Positions 7,394 to 14,149 of a stretch of DNA of 21,430 bases are shown here, in pieces; position 1 is the stretch's first letter, and each line of letters starts with the position of its first letter. This DNA is from CAZWDL01 sp964632995 (GTDB lineage: Bacteria > Bacteroidota > Bacteroidia > Chitinophagales > Saprospiraceae), in the NCBI GenBank assembly GCA_964632995.1, contig CAZWDL010000123.1, positions 1 to 21,430 on the forward strand. Reading direction: 5' to 3'. The position numbers and the translations under genes are program-made. The notes beneath the pieces are model-generated. The model was given only the letters and a program-made list of their open reading frames with translations. It had not been told where the DNA came from and searched no databases.

Positions 7394-7990
7394 TTATCCC
7401 ATTAGGTTTGGAGTGATGCCGAAAACCAAAACGGGACATCCTCCGTTTCTCCCAGCCTCTAACCTTGGAATCAATTTTCCCATATGAGTTGTGCTGGCGC
7501 CGTATTTCCTTATCAATGGAGCCTCCTTGCCATAACTGTTGATATAGGTTTCTCTCCTAAAAAGTGGATCCAGTTGATTGCTTCTGGTTATAAGAACACC
7601 GACGCTTATCTTATTGTAATCAAAGAAAGCCCGGAAAGCGTATAAATCTCTGTCATAGGTTTGGTCTTTACTGTTCCACTCAAGATCCAGAGCGACTCTT
7701 CCTTTCAAGTAATCAACTTTATGGGAATCGTGACTAATTACTTCCTCATCAACTAAATGTTTTGAAGTTAACTGATCTTCCTTCCATCCTCGCGGCCTTA
7801 AAATATTTGAAAACTTCTTGGGAATAGCACTTTCGCTGCCTCCTGGAGCCTTTAAGTCATCCAATGTAAAACTGAATTCTGACAGAGCGGTGCAAATATC
7901 TTCGAATTCTTCAGGGAACTCATTTGCAAGAATCGCTGCGGCATGATGATAATCGATAATCTCGTAAAGTTTCTCAATGTTTTCAGGAAT
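7394..7990 (-). CDS. BglII/BstYI-family type II restriction endonuclease, no ordinary start codon
   Basis: The frame matches the BglII/BstYI endonuclease family (Endonuc-BglII), whose characterised members cut AGATCT or RGATCY. Residue numbers count from ATT 7990 (198 residues; BstYI has about 203). Visible blocks are IIDYHHAAAILANEFPEEFE, ILRPRGWKE, KVDYLKGRVALDLEWNSKDQ, ISVGVLITR and a C-terminal CPVLVFGI. Asp93, Asp102 and Glu104 keep the D-x8-acidic-x-(E/Q) spacing of the BglII/BamHI-type active site. The frame is open from a TAA at 8015-8017, but contains no ATG or GTG, and the first TTG (7864) falls 42 residues into the homology. Translation may use ATT, or the gene may be dead. It is divergent from the methyltransferase and AT-richer than the left arm. 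Confidence 0.82.
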   Translation of the reverse strand: MPENIEKLYEIIDYHHAAAILANEFPEEFEDICTALSEFSFTLDDLKAPGGSESAIPKKFSNILRPRGWKEDQLTSKHLVDEEVISHDSHKVDYLKGRVALDLEWNSKDQTYDRDLYAFRAFFDYNKISVGVLITRSNQLDPLFRRETYINSYGKEAPLIRKYGASTTHMGKLIPRLEAGRNGGCPVLVFGITPNLMG

Positions 7991-8014
7991 GTAATTCTGC
8001 CAGGTCGTGGTAAA

Positions 8015-8157
8015 TTAAAGAGTTGATAAACTTGACTGTGAATCAAAAAATTTCAAATTTTGTGTTTGGATAAAAATAATTAGAATTCTTTCACTTTGTT
8101 CTCTTAAAAATAAAAGGTTATCTTAAATTTTTTACGTGACAAACTTACCGAAGTTTC
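8015..8157. other. AT-rich divergent control region of the restriction-modification pair
   Basis: A strongly AT-rich 143-base spacer separates the oppositely transcribed endonuclease and methyltransferase. On the minus strand TAAGTTTG (8140-8147) matches TAnnTTTG and could serve the endonuclease with a leader of about 150 bases. I see no exact plus-strand box for the methyltransferase and no controller-protein gene. Confidence 0.4.
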
Positions 8158-8838
8158 ATGAATGAAAGTAACGCACATAGCATTTCGGAGGACTTTCTAT
8201 CCTCTTTACAAAAGAACAAAAAATACGCCACCTTTCTCGCCGATCCGCCGTGGCGATTTAGCAACCGGACGGGAAAAGTGGCACCTGAACACAAGCGGCT
8301 AAATCGTTACGAAACCTTAAGTCTTGATGAAATTAAAGCGATTCCCGTCCACGAAACGGCCGCAGAAAAAAGTCATCTTTATTTGTGGGTTCCTAACGCC
8401 TTACTTCCCGATGGCTTGGAAGTTATGAAAGCCTGGGGCTTCGAATACAAGACCAATATTATTTGGCATAAGATCAGAAAAGATGGTGGTCCTGACGGCC
8501 GGGGAGTAGGCTTCTACTTTAGAAATACAACTGAAATTCTCCTGTTTGGCGTCCGGGGAAAAATGCGAACTTTAAAACCAGGCCGGTCACAAGTCAATAT
8601 TATTAAGTCTAGAAAGCAAGAACATTCGAGAAAACCGGAAGAACAATACGCCATCATCGAGGCCTGCAGCCCAGGACCATACCTGGAACTGTTCGCCAGA
8701 GGAAAAAGAAAGGAGTGGGATGTTTGGGGGAATCAGGCTGATGACGATTACACCCCAGACTGGGAAACCTACGCCTACAATAGCTCCTCTTCCGAAGAGG
8801 GCATGCGCAGGAACGGTCAAATCAATATGTTTCAATAA
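8158..8838 (+). CDS. MT-A70 family DNA N6-adenine methyltransferase
   Basis: A 226-residue MT-A70-type methyltransferase. These transfer a methyl group from S-adenosylmethionine to the N6 of adenine, and bacterial members act on DNA, often as the protective half of a restriction-modification pair (M.MunI is an example). The catalytic DPPW motif is at residues 29-32 within ATFLADPPWRF. Further family blocks are HLYLWVPNALLPDGLEVMKA, FEYKTNIIWHKIRKDG, GFYFRNTTEILLFGVRGK, HSRKPEEQYAIIEACSPG and YLELFARGKRKEWDVWGNQ. The gene is complete, AT-richer than the left-arm genes, and divergent from a BglII/BstYI-like endonuclease. I infer that it protects the endonuclease site, presumably an RGATCY-type sequence. 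Confidence 0.9.
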   Translation: MNESNAHSISEDFLSSLQKNKKYATFLADPPWRFSNRTGKVAPEHKRLNRYETLSLDEIKAIPVHETAAEKSHLYLWVPNALLPDGLEVMKAWGFEYKTNIIWHKIRKDGGPDGRGVGFYFRNTTEILLFGVRGKMRTLKPGRSQVNIIKSRKQEHSRKPEEQYAIIEACSPGPYLELFARGKRKEWDVWGNQADDDYTPDWETYAYNSSSSEEGMRRNGQINMFQ

Positions 8839-8982
8839 GTAATATTTGTTTCAAAAATTAGCTGCTTCAAACAGGTCGCCCTTTGGGATAAATTTTCACA
8901 TTGGCTGCTCCACTTCTCGTCGTTGATTTCTTAAATTATAAAAATTTAAATCCCCGGCGACCATTCAATTACACCCCAGCTT
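8839..8982. other. Intergenic, methyltransferase to CHAT gene
   Basis: AT-rich spacer of 144 bases with no recognisable terminator hairpin and no exact TAnnTTTG box. The CHAT promoter should lie here if the gene is expressed on its own. Confidence 0.35.
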
Positions 8983-9609
8983 ATGAGCCGAATGTTCCTA
9001 GCCTGTGCCCATACGCACAGCGCACCTTTACCCGAGTTAGTGAAAGAAATCCGCGATCTTGAGAAAATCCTTTCTCCGCTGAAAGAGCGGGGCCTGTACG
9101 AAATTCTATCCAACCGGGCCGCCAACATCGATGACATTTTCAACACCTTTTCCAAAGAGAAAGACATTCAGCTATTCCACTACGCCGGCCACGCCGACGG
9201 CGAAACCCTGTACCTCGAAGAAGCCGGCAGTATCAAGGGAATCACAGAATTATTCGGACTCAACAAAGCACCTGACGGCCGGTGGAATCCACTGCAATTG
9301 GTCTTTTTAAACGGCTGCGCCACCCTCGGGCAGGTGAAAAGCCTGCACGCGGCCGGCATCGTCGCCGTCATCGCCACCAGCCGCAAGATCGGCGATGAAG
9401 CGGCCCGGATTTTTTCCAGGCAATTTTACCAGACCCTGACGATGGAAGGAAAGACTGGAAGAACTAGTGCAGTCCCGCGCAACCGAAAAACCGGAGGGTG
9501 TCAAAGGGCTGGTGCTGGAAGCAGAAGCCGTCTACGCCCGCTTTCTGAAAGCCGCCCTGTTCCTGACGCAGTACAAATTACATACTGTTCGCTCTATTGT
9601 AGTAGATAA
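8983..9609 (+). CDS. CHAT-domain caspase-like protease, frameshifted
   Basis: N-terminal and catalytic part of a CHAT (caspase-HetF-associated) cysteine protease. CHAT proteins are caspase-like peptidases common in bacterial conflict systems. The presumed dyad is His70 in LFHYAGHADG and Cys112 in VFLNGCATLG, after strands typical of the fold; AAGIVAVIATSRKIGDEAAR follows, as in the family. The real sequence ends near residue 157 (about 9452). Beyond it the frame gives implausible R/S/P-rich residues to a TGA at 9609, while the plausible continuation lies in the next frame (9440-10099). One surplus base around 9451-9455 explains this. The ATG at 8983 has no upstream competitor. It is co-directional with the nSTAND and WD40 genes, forming a likely protease-switch-sensor set. 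Confidence 0.85.
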   Translation: MSRMFLACAHTHSAPLPELVKEIRDLEKILSPLKERGLYEILSNRAANIDDIFNTFSKEKDIQLFHYAGHADGETLYLEEAGSIKGITELFGLNKAPDGRWNPLQLVFLNGCATLGQVKSLHAAGIVAVIATSRKIGDEAARIFSRQFYQTLTMEGKTGRTSAVPRNRKTGGCQRAGAGSRSRLRPLSESRPVPDAVQITYCSLYCSR

Positions 9610-10099
9610 AATCCGCAACCTGAACGCCGAACGGCCTTATTCGCACTATACGATCTCGCTACATGCTGCCTTCAGCCAGTTGCAGACCGCGACCACTCCC
9701 CTGGAGACGGCTACCGACAATTACTGCCTGCTCCTGACCGCTCGCGGACAGCAGGAGGATACCCTGACCAGCGCCATCAATCTGTCGCCTTTCTACATTG
9801 ACCGTAGCTCCTTCATCGGCAAGAATACCGGTAATTATCCTTCTGTTTTCGCATTGGACTATTGCGAGGGCGACGACTTCGACAAAAAATACGTGTTCCA
9901 TTACATCGATAATGACATCAATCATCACTACGCCTTCGAACAGGATAATGAACTGGTCATCGACCCTTATGGCGCCGTCTTGCCCGAACACCTGGAAGTA
10001 GAACCGGCAACGGCGGAACGCTTCGAACCCATCTACGAACAACTGCAGCAACTGGAAAGTGACCTGCCGGGGAAGGAAGGGGGAGGGGAGGAACCGTAG
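9440..10099 (+). pseudogene. Displaced C-terminal region of the CHAT protein
   Basis: Continuation of the CHAT gene in the next frame; it could alternatively be translated alone from GTG 9467 (210 residues). It starts with an LEELVQSRATEKPEG helix that fits the end of a CHAT domain. About 180 residues that I do not recognise follow, including LDYCEGDDFDKKYVFHYIDN and LVIDPYGAVLPEHLEVE, ending in an acidic EGGGEEP tail that runs into the repeat-rich spacer. This part is acidic and aromatic, without membrane segments. It may be a domain that couples the protease to its partner ATPase, or a substrate-binding part; neither is shown by the sequence. Confidence 0.65.
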
Positions 10100-10394
10100 A
10101 ACAGAAGAACAGAAGAACCGCAGAACAGACGAACAGAGAAACCGCAGAACCGCAGAAGTGGGGATAGCGGGGCAACACCTGGCAGAACCGGGACAGAACA
10201 ACGAGGGAACCGCAGAACATTTACCCGACCAAACCTGGGTGGGGATGAACCGCAAAACCGCAGAACAGACGAACCGCAGAACCGCAGAAGTGGGGGGTAG
10301 CGGAGCAACACCTGGCAGAACCACCGCGAAAAAATTACAGATCCAAAGCAAAACCATAAAAACGACTACAAAAACACTTTGAACCTCAAATCAT
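10100..10394. repeat. Repeat-rich spacer with a duplicated segment of about 65-70 bp
   Basis: The first half is built from iterated words such as AGAACAGA and CCGCAGAA. A longer unit occurs twice, at about 10118-10189 and 10258-10322. Both copies hold CAGAACAGACGAAC, then CCGCAGAACCGCAGAAGTGG, then AGCGG, and end in GCAACACCTGGCAGAACC. Copy one has a 7-base insert after GACGAAC and there are few substitutions. Reading frames across it (10059-10382 plus, and several minus) are low-complexity artefacts of the repeat. It separates the CHAT gene from the nSTAND gene. No promoter box was recognised. Confidence 0.75.
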
Positions 10395-12164
10395 ATGTCA
10401 ACAAGCATTCCTGCTCTCAGTCCCTTCAAACTCCTGCGCGCCTACGACAAGGAGGATATTCGCTACTACTTCGGGCGGGACGTGGAAACGCGCCAGCTTT
10501 ACGACGCCCTGATGCGCTCCAAATTTATGATGGTCTACGGCGCTTCGGGCACCGGCAAGACCAGTCTCATACAGTGCGGCTTGCAGAGCATGTTTTCGCC
10601 GCGCGACTGGCTGCCCGTACTCATCCGGCGGCAGGACGATTTTCTCACCCCTATCCACGATGAGCTCTACCGCCGTTATCTGGAACGCTTCGAGGAACAC
10701 CGCCAGCAACAAATGGAGTGGTATCCTGACGAACCGGCTCCGGAACCGGAGCAATTCGATACCCTCCGCGATTTAATCAAAGCGCTTTTTCACCTGTCCT
10801 ATGTGCCCATTTACCTCATCCTCGATCAGTTCGAAGAGGTCTTCACCCTGGGTGATCGCCGGGAGCAGGATGAATTCTTCCAGACCTTGCAAGACCTTGA
10901 CCTGTTTTCGGAAGACCTTTTTTGTAAAATTATCATCGTCACGCGGGAAGAATATATCGCCCATTTCTACCGCTACGAACATCAGCTGCCCTTCCTTTTC
11001 GAATACCGCTTCCGGGTAGAGAAGATGCGGCGGGAACAGCTCCTGCAGGTCGTGGAGGGTATTCTTGGAGCAAGCTATCCGGGCTGGCCCGAGTTCCGCC
11101 TGGAAAACGGCGCTGCCCCGCAAATCCTCCAAAACCTCACCGACGAACGGGGTGAGGTGGACCTGACCACCTTGCAGGTATACCTCGATCGCCTTTACCA
11201 AGAGGACCGCGAACGAGCGGGTGAGCGTAACCATATACTCATAGATAAAGAACTGGTGGGCGATAACAAGCTGGCCGACGTGCTCTCCGACTTCCTCGAC
11301 CGGCAGGTGGAGCAGGTCTCGGAAAAAGTGCGGGCGCAATTTTCCGGACAGGCCAACCTTGCCGACGATAAACTCCCCCTGCAGGTGCTCTTCCAGATGG
11401 TTACCTCACAGGGCACCAAACAGAACCGCAGCGCCGAGGAAATCTATCAGGAACTGCAATTAGGTAAAGCCGCCGCGCCACTGCCAGTCGTTCAGGCCTG
11501 CCTCGACGCCTTCGCCGGCCAGGAGAGCCGCATCCTCAACCGCCTGCGCTTCGCCAAAACCGAGGCCGAGCGCTTCGAGATCATGCACGATCGCCTGGCG
11601 GAACGAATCTTCTCCAAGTTCAACGCCGACGAGTTGCGGCGCCGCGAAGCCACCACTACTATCCGCAACAAGATCAAGCGCTTCCGGGAGGCTTCCAGTC
11701 CGAAAGAGCAAAAACAGGAATACCTCAGCATCGGTGAGATCGAGCTGGTGGGCCAGTCGCTGAATACGGAGCGCCTGCCGGAGGCCTTACGGGAGTTTTT
11801 CGAAAAAAGCCGGACGTATCATGTCCAGCGACGGCGGCGGGAGCGGCGCCTGACCCTGATTGCGGGAGCGGCAGCCGTGGTCTTCCTCGGCGTCGCTGTG
11901 TTTAGCCGGTTTTTTCTACTTCGAAGCGGAAGAAAACCGGCTGGAGGCAGTGGAAGCGCAGGTGCGAGCCGATTCCACCCGGCAGGTGGCCGAAGCCAAC
12001 CTTCGCCAGTTGCAGGAAGCCCGTTACAACGAAATTGTGAAAAGGGCGGATGGCTATCTGGCGCTCAACTCCCTGGAGTACGCAAAGATGGAGTACGAAT
12101 TTGCTCGGTATTTTCGACTGACCACCCTGCAAGACAGCCTGCCCGACAATTATGTCGAAAGTAA
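10395..12164 (+). CDS. nSTAND-type P-loop ATPase with membrane segment, frameshifted near the 3' end
   Basis: A STAND-class NTPase of the nSTAND1 type, a nucleotide-driven switch that usually pairs an effector with a sensor. The N-terminus YYFGRDVETRQLYDAL leads to a Walker A GASGTGKTS at residues 49-57 (Lys55) and a Walker B IYLILDQFEEVF around 139-150 (Asp144). A helical and winged-helix-like region follows, with EIMHDRLAERIFSKFNA near residue 400. A basic RRRRERR patch then precedes one membrane helix (about 483-506, LTLIAGAAAVVFLGVAVFSR). After a run of six T at 11910-11915 this frame turns into unlikely sequence to 12164, and the true tail is one frame over. Removing one T restores about 610 residues. 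No signal peptide, so the ATPase should face the cytoplasm. Confidence 0.88.
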   Translation: MSTSIPALSPFKLLRAYDKEDIRYYFGRDVETRQLYDALMRSKFMMVYGASGTGKTSLIQCGLQSMFSPRDWLPVLIRRQDDFLTPIHDELYRRYLERFEEHRQQQMEWYPDEPAPEPEQFDTLRDLIKALFHLSYVPIYLILDQFEEVFTLGDRREQDEFFQTLQDLDLFSEDLFCKIIIVTREEYIAHFYRYEHQLPFLFEYRFRVEKMRREQLLQVVEGILGASYPGWPEFRLENGAAPQILQNLTDERGEVDLTTLQVYLDRLYQEDRERAGERNHILIDKELVGDNKLADVLSDFLDRQVEQVSEKVRAQFSGQANLADDKLPLQVLFQMVTSQGTKQNRSAEEIYQELQLGKAAAPLPVVQACLDAFAGQESRILNRLRFAKTEAERFEIMHDRLAERIFSKFNADELRRREATTTIRNKIKRFREASSPKEQKQEYLSIGEIELVGQSLNTERLPEALREFFEKSRTYHVQRRRRERRLTLIAGAAAVVFLGVAVFSRFFLLRSGRKPAGGSGSAGASRFHPAGGRSQPSPVAGSPLQRNCEKGGWLSGAQLPGVRKDGVRICSVFSTDHPARQPARQLCRK

Positions 12165-12228
12165 AATTGACTCCATAACCCCAATGCTGTCCTCAGAGGA
12201 ACCCACCAAACCCACATTGAACCGATGA
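11916..12228 (+). pseudogene. Displaced C-terminal coiled-coil tail of the nSTAND protein
   Basis: Continuation after the homopolymer shift. It begins FYFEAEENRLEAVEAQVRAD immediately after the membrane helix, followed by alpha-helical, coiled-coil-like sequence (VAEANLRQLQEARYNEIVKR) and a helix-turn-helix ADGYLALNSLEYAKMEYEFA that resembles a TPR-like hairpin. Given one membrane helix and a basic cytoplasmic flank, this tail of about 100 residues should lie on the periplasmic side. It ends TGA at 12226-12228, overlapping the ATG of the exported WD40 gene (ATGA). An independent start within this fragment is unlikely. Confidence 0.75.
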
Positions 12229-12941
12229 AACTACCTCTTTTCATAATTTTGATGCTGGCCGTACCGTTCTCGGTCTCCGGTCAGGAGGCGCCAATACGCC
12301 CGGATTGCCAGGAAATGATGAGCAAGGCAGACGCTTTACTGGTAAAACCGCAGCCTCCCTTAAAAGAAGCCTTGCGGCTATACCTCAGCGCTCAAAACTG
12401 CGACAACAGGCTCTCCAGCCAGGTGAGTCGAAAGATTGAAGATATCTTTGACCGCATTGAGCAACAGCGAAAGAATGAAGCGGCGGCCCGGCAGGAGGCT
12501 TTCCGCCAAACCCGAAAGGCAGAAATTGAAACCATTCGGGCCACGGGCGCTGCCCTGTCCGCTACCGCCCGGCAAAAATATACGGAAGATCATACCATCG
12601 CGCTGAATCTGGCTATCCACTCTTATCAATTATCACCTACTCCGGAAAACGCAGATGCCATTCGCGACTTTCTGCAGGATTCTTCGGGTAACAGTATTTT
12701 TTACCAAAATTTCCTGGGAGATTCCGACTATATCCACCACTTACCGATGGGGCAGTTAATTATCCCCATTACGTGGGGTCCGTTTCCTGGTCGCCGGATG
12801 GAGAGAAATTTGTATCCGGATCTTCTGACAGTACGGCTACTATATGGGAAGTTAAATCGGGAAAGCCCCTGCGCAAATTGCTTGGACACCGAAACAGGGT
12901 GTTGTCCGTGGCCTGGTCGCCCGATGGCAATACTTTCCTGA
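12225..12941 (+). CDS. Exported WD40-system protein, N-terminal part
   Basis: N-terminal part of an exported propeller protein. The first 20 residues are a Sec signal peptide (MKLPLFIILMLAVPFSVSGQ, cleaved near SGQ/EA). The next 150 or so residues are helical, with a TPR-like pair (EALRLYLSAQNCDNRLSSQV; TIALNLAIHSYQLSPTPENA) and a charged coiled coil between. It then reaches the first WD40 blade, but in this frame only to about residue 176, after which sequence to 12941 is implausible. Blades continue in the frame starting near 12752; one missing base in the GGGG at 12749-12752 would join them. The ATG overlaps the nSTAND stop (ATGA), indicating translational coupling and a shared complex. 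Confidence 0.78.
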   Translation: MKLPLFIILMLAVPFSVSGQEAPIRPDCQEMMSKADALLVKPQPPLKEALRLYLSAQNCDNRLSSQVSRKIEDIFDRIEQQRKNEAAARQEAFRQTRKAEIETIRATGAALSATARQKYTEDHTIALNLAIHSYQLSPTPENADAIRDFLQDSSGNSIFYQNFLGDSDYIHHLPMGQLIIPITWGPFPGRRMERNLYPDLLTVRLLYGKLNRESPCANCLDTETGCCPWPGRPMAILS

Positions 12942-13795
12942 CGGCTTCTTTTGATAGCACAACCTTGCTCTGGAATACGAGAACAGGTAATCAAACCGGC
13001 GCCCTGATGGGGCATAAAGGCTATGTTCTCTCGGCGGATTGGTCACCCGACGGCACAAAAATTGTCACCGGCGCTCATGACAACACGGCAAAAGTCTGGC
13101 AATGGAAAAATAAAATACCATTACAAAAGTCCATTGAAAGTGCATACGAAACAGCACCCCTTGCCTGGTCACCCGATGGCAGGCGGATTATCTCGAGTAA
13201 CCGGGATGACGGCGTTTTAATATGGGAGGTTAAATCCGGTCGATTATTAGACACGCTGGAAGGGCATACAGGCTCCGTAAAAACACTGACCTGGTCACCC
13301 GACGGAAGTAAAATCCTCACCGGCTCGACAGATGACACAGCGGTTATTTGGGAGGCCGAAACGGGAACTCCGGTTGATACCCTAAAAGGACATGACGGAA
13401 CAGTAATGTCCGTCGCATGGTCAACGGATGGTAAAAAAATCGCCACCGGATCCTATGACGAAACCATCATCATCTGGGAAAAACAACAGGGGAAGTGGCA
13501 AGCCACCCTCACCCTGGACGCTGAAGAAGATTTGAACTATATAGCCTGGTCAGCGGATGATAACCATATACTTACCGCAGCAGATCATGAAATCCGTATG
13601 TGGGACCTGAACGGCAGCAGTCAACGCTTAATTGAATATCCGGAACGGACCTATATTTTGGCAATAGACTTATCACCGGACAAGTCAAAGCTTATTACAA
13701 AGGTTAATATTCCCGGTGGTGCTTCTGGTTATGTCGAAATCGTTGTTTGGGATCTTGACTTCCCGGAACCAGGCAAAATGCTGACTATAACCTAA
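12752..13795 (+). CDS. WD40 beta-propeller, main body
   Basis: Main propeller of the exported protein above; read alone it could start at GTG 12773. About eight WD40 units follow one another, each with a WSPDG turn and an IW/VW strand end: SVSWSPDGEKFVSGSSDSTA, VAWSPDGNTFLTASFDSTTL, ADWSPDGTKIVTGAHDNTAK, LTWSPDGSKILTGSTDDTAV and others, with GH in four linkers. Units seven and eight are more divergent (SADDNHILTA; LSPDKSKLIT). WD40 propellers act as protein-interaction or ligand-sensing surfaces, and in STAND systems often form the detector. The frame stops at TAA 13793-13795, in the middle of the propeller, because WD40-like sequence resumes directly after it in the same frame (KDVLWSSDSRRLL). 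Confidence 0.88.
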   Translation, partial: AVNYPHYVGSVSWSPDGEKFVSGSSDSTATIWEVKSGKPLRKLLGHRNRVLSVAWSPDGNTFLTASFDSTTLLWNTRTGNQTGALMGHKGYVLSADWSPDGTKIVTGAHDNTAKVWQWKNKIPLQKSIESAYETAPLAWSPDGRRIISSNRDDGVLIWEVKSGRLLDTLEGHTGSVKTLTWSPDGSKILTGSTDDTAVIWEAETGTPVDTLKGHDGTVMSVAWSTDGKKIATGSYDETIIIWEKQQGKWQATLTLDAEEDLNYIAWSADDNHILTAADHEIRMWDLNGSSQRLIEYPERTYILAIDLSPDKSKLITKVNIPGGASGYVEIVVWDLDFPEPGKMLTIT

Positions 13796-14090
13796 AAAAG
13801 TAATTATGGCGCCAAGGATGTCTTATGGTCTTCTGACAGCCGGAGATTATTACAATAGCGCCAAAGTATGGGATAGCCACACCGGAGCGCTACTCTATGA
13901 AATCACTCAAGCGGAAGACCGCGAAGACATTATTGGCCTTGCCTGGTCGCCCGACGGCAGAAAAATTGCTACCCGTACGGAAAACGAGGTCATCATATGG
14001 AACTTCCCCATCCGGGAAATAGAACTCGGCTACCTTTACCGGCTCACCAGAGAGGAACTGAAATACTATGGTATCGATTGGGAATACTGA
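13796..14090 (+). pseudogene. 3' remnant of the WD40 propeller
   Basis: After the TAA at 13793 the same frame reads GAKDVLWSSDSRRLL, a blade start. The blade's second half (NSAKVWDSHTGALLYEI) and a final unit (IIGLAWSPDGRKIATRTENE, VIIWNF) lie in the neighbouring frame, open from ATG 13806. The two do not join with normal blade length, so a few codons may also be lost. The end, LTREELKYYGIDWEY, looks like a natural C-terminus. Alone it would make a 94-residue fragment without a stable propeller. I read it as the broken end of the 12225 gene. Confidence 0.7.
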
Positions 14091-14149
14091 AGGATATGGC
14101 CTTATGAATTCCCCCGTTTAGAACCTTTACCAACAAATAAATCTGGCAA

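Noticed and set aside
7852..8046. 64-residue minus-strand frame as a separate gene or as the endonuclease N-terminus
   Set aside because: It overlaps the endonuclease homology in another frame, and the true frame stays homologous up to about 7990. Its ATG could only help through an additional frameshift, for which there is no evidence.
9437..9467. Programmed +1 frameshift in the CHAT gene
   Set aside because: No known +1 shift signal is visible, and similar lesions in the neighbouring genes favour mutation or sequencing error.
8983..10099. Craspase-like (type III-E CRISPR) CHAT protein
   Set aside because: No TPR region, gRAMP gene or CRISPR repeats are present; the neighbours are nSTAND and WD40 genes.
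10100..10340. CRISPR array
   Set aside because: Only two long imperfect units with irregular short words between them, no uniform spacers, and no cas genes in the window.
10059..10382. Open frame rich in NRRTAEQ-like repeats
   Set aside because: Its sequence is a direct translation of the repeat words. The opposite strand also gives long repetitive frames, so none is credible as a gene.
13793..13800. Programmed -1 frameshift at the T-AAAAAA-G slippery-looking run
   Set aside because: The zero-frame codon is already TAA, and a -1 shift would not enter the frame with the remaining WD40 sequence, so an internal stop is a better reading.
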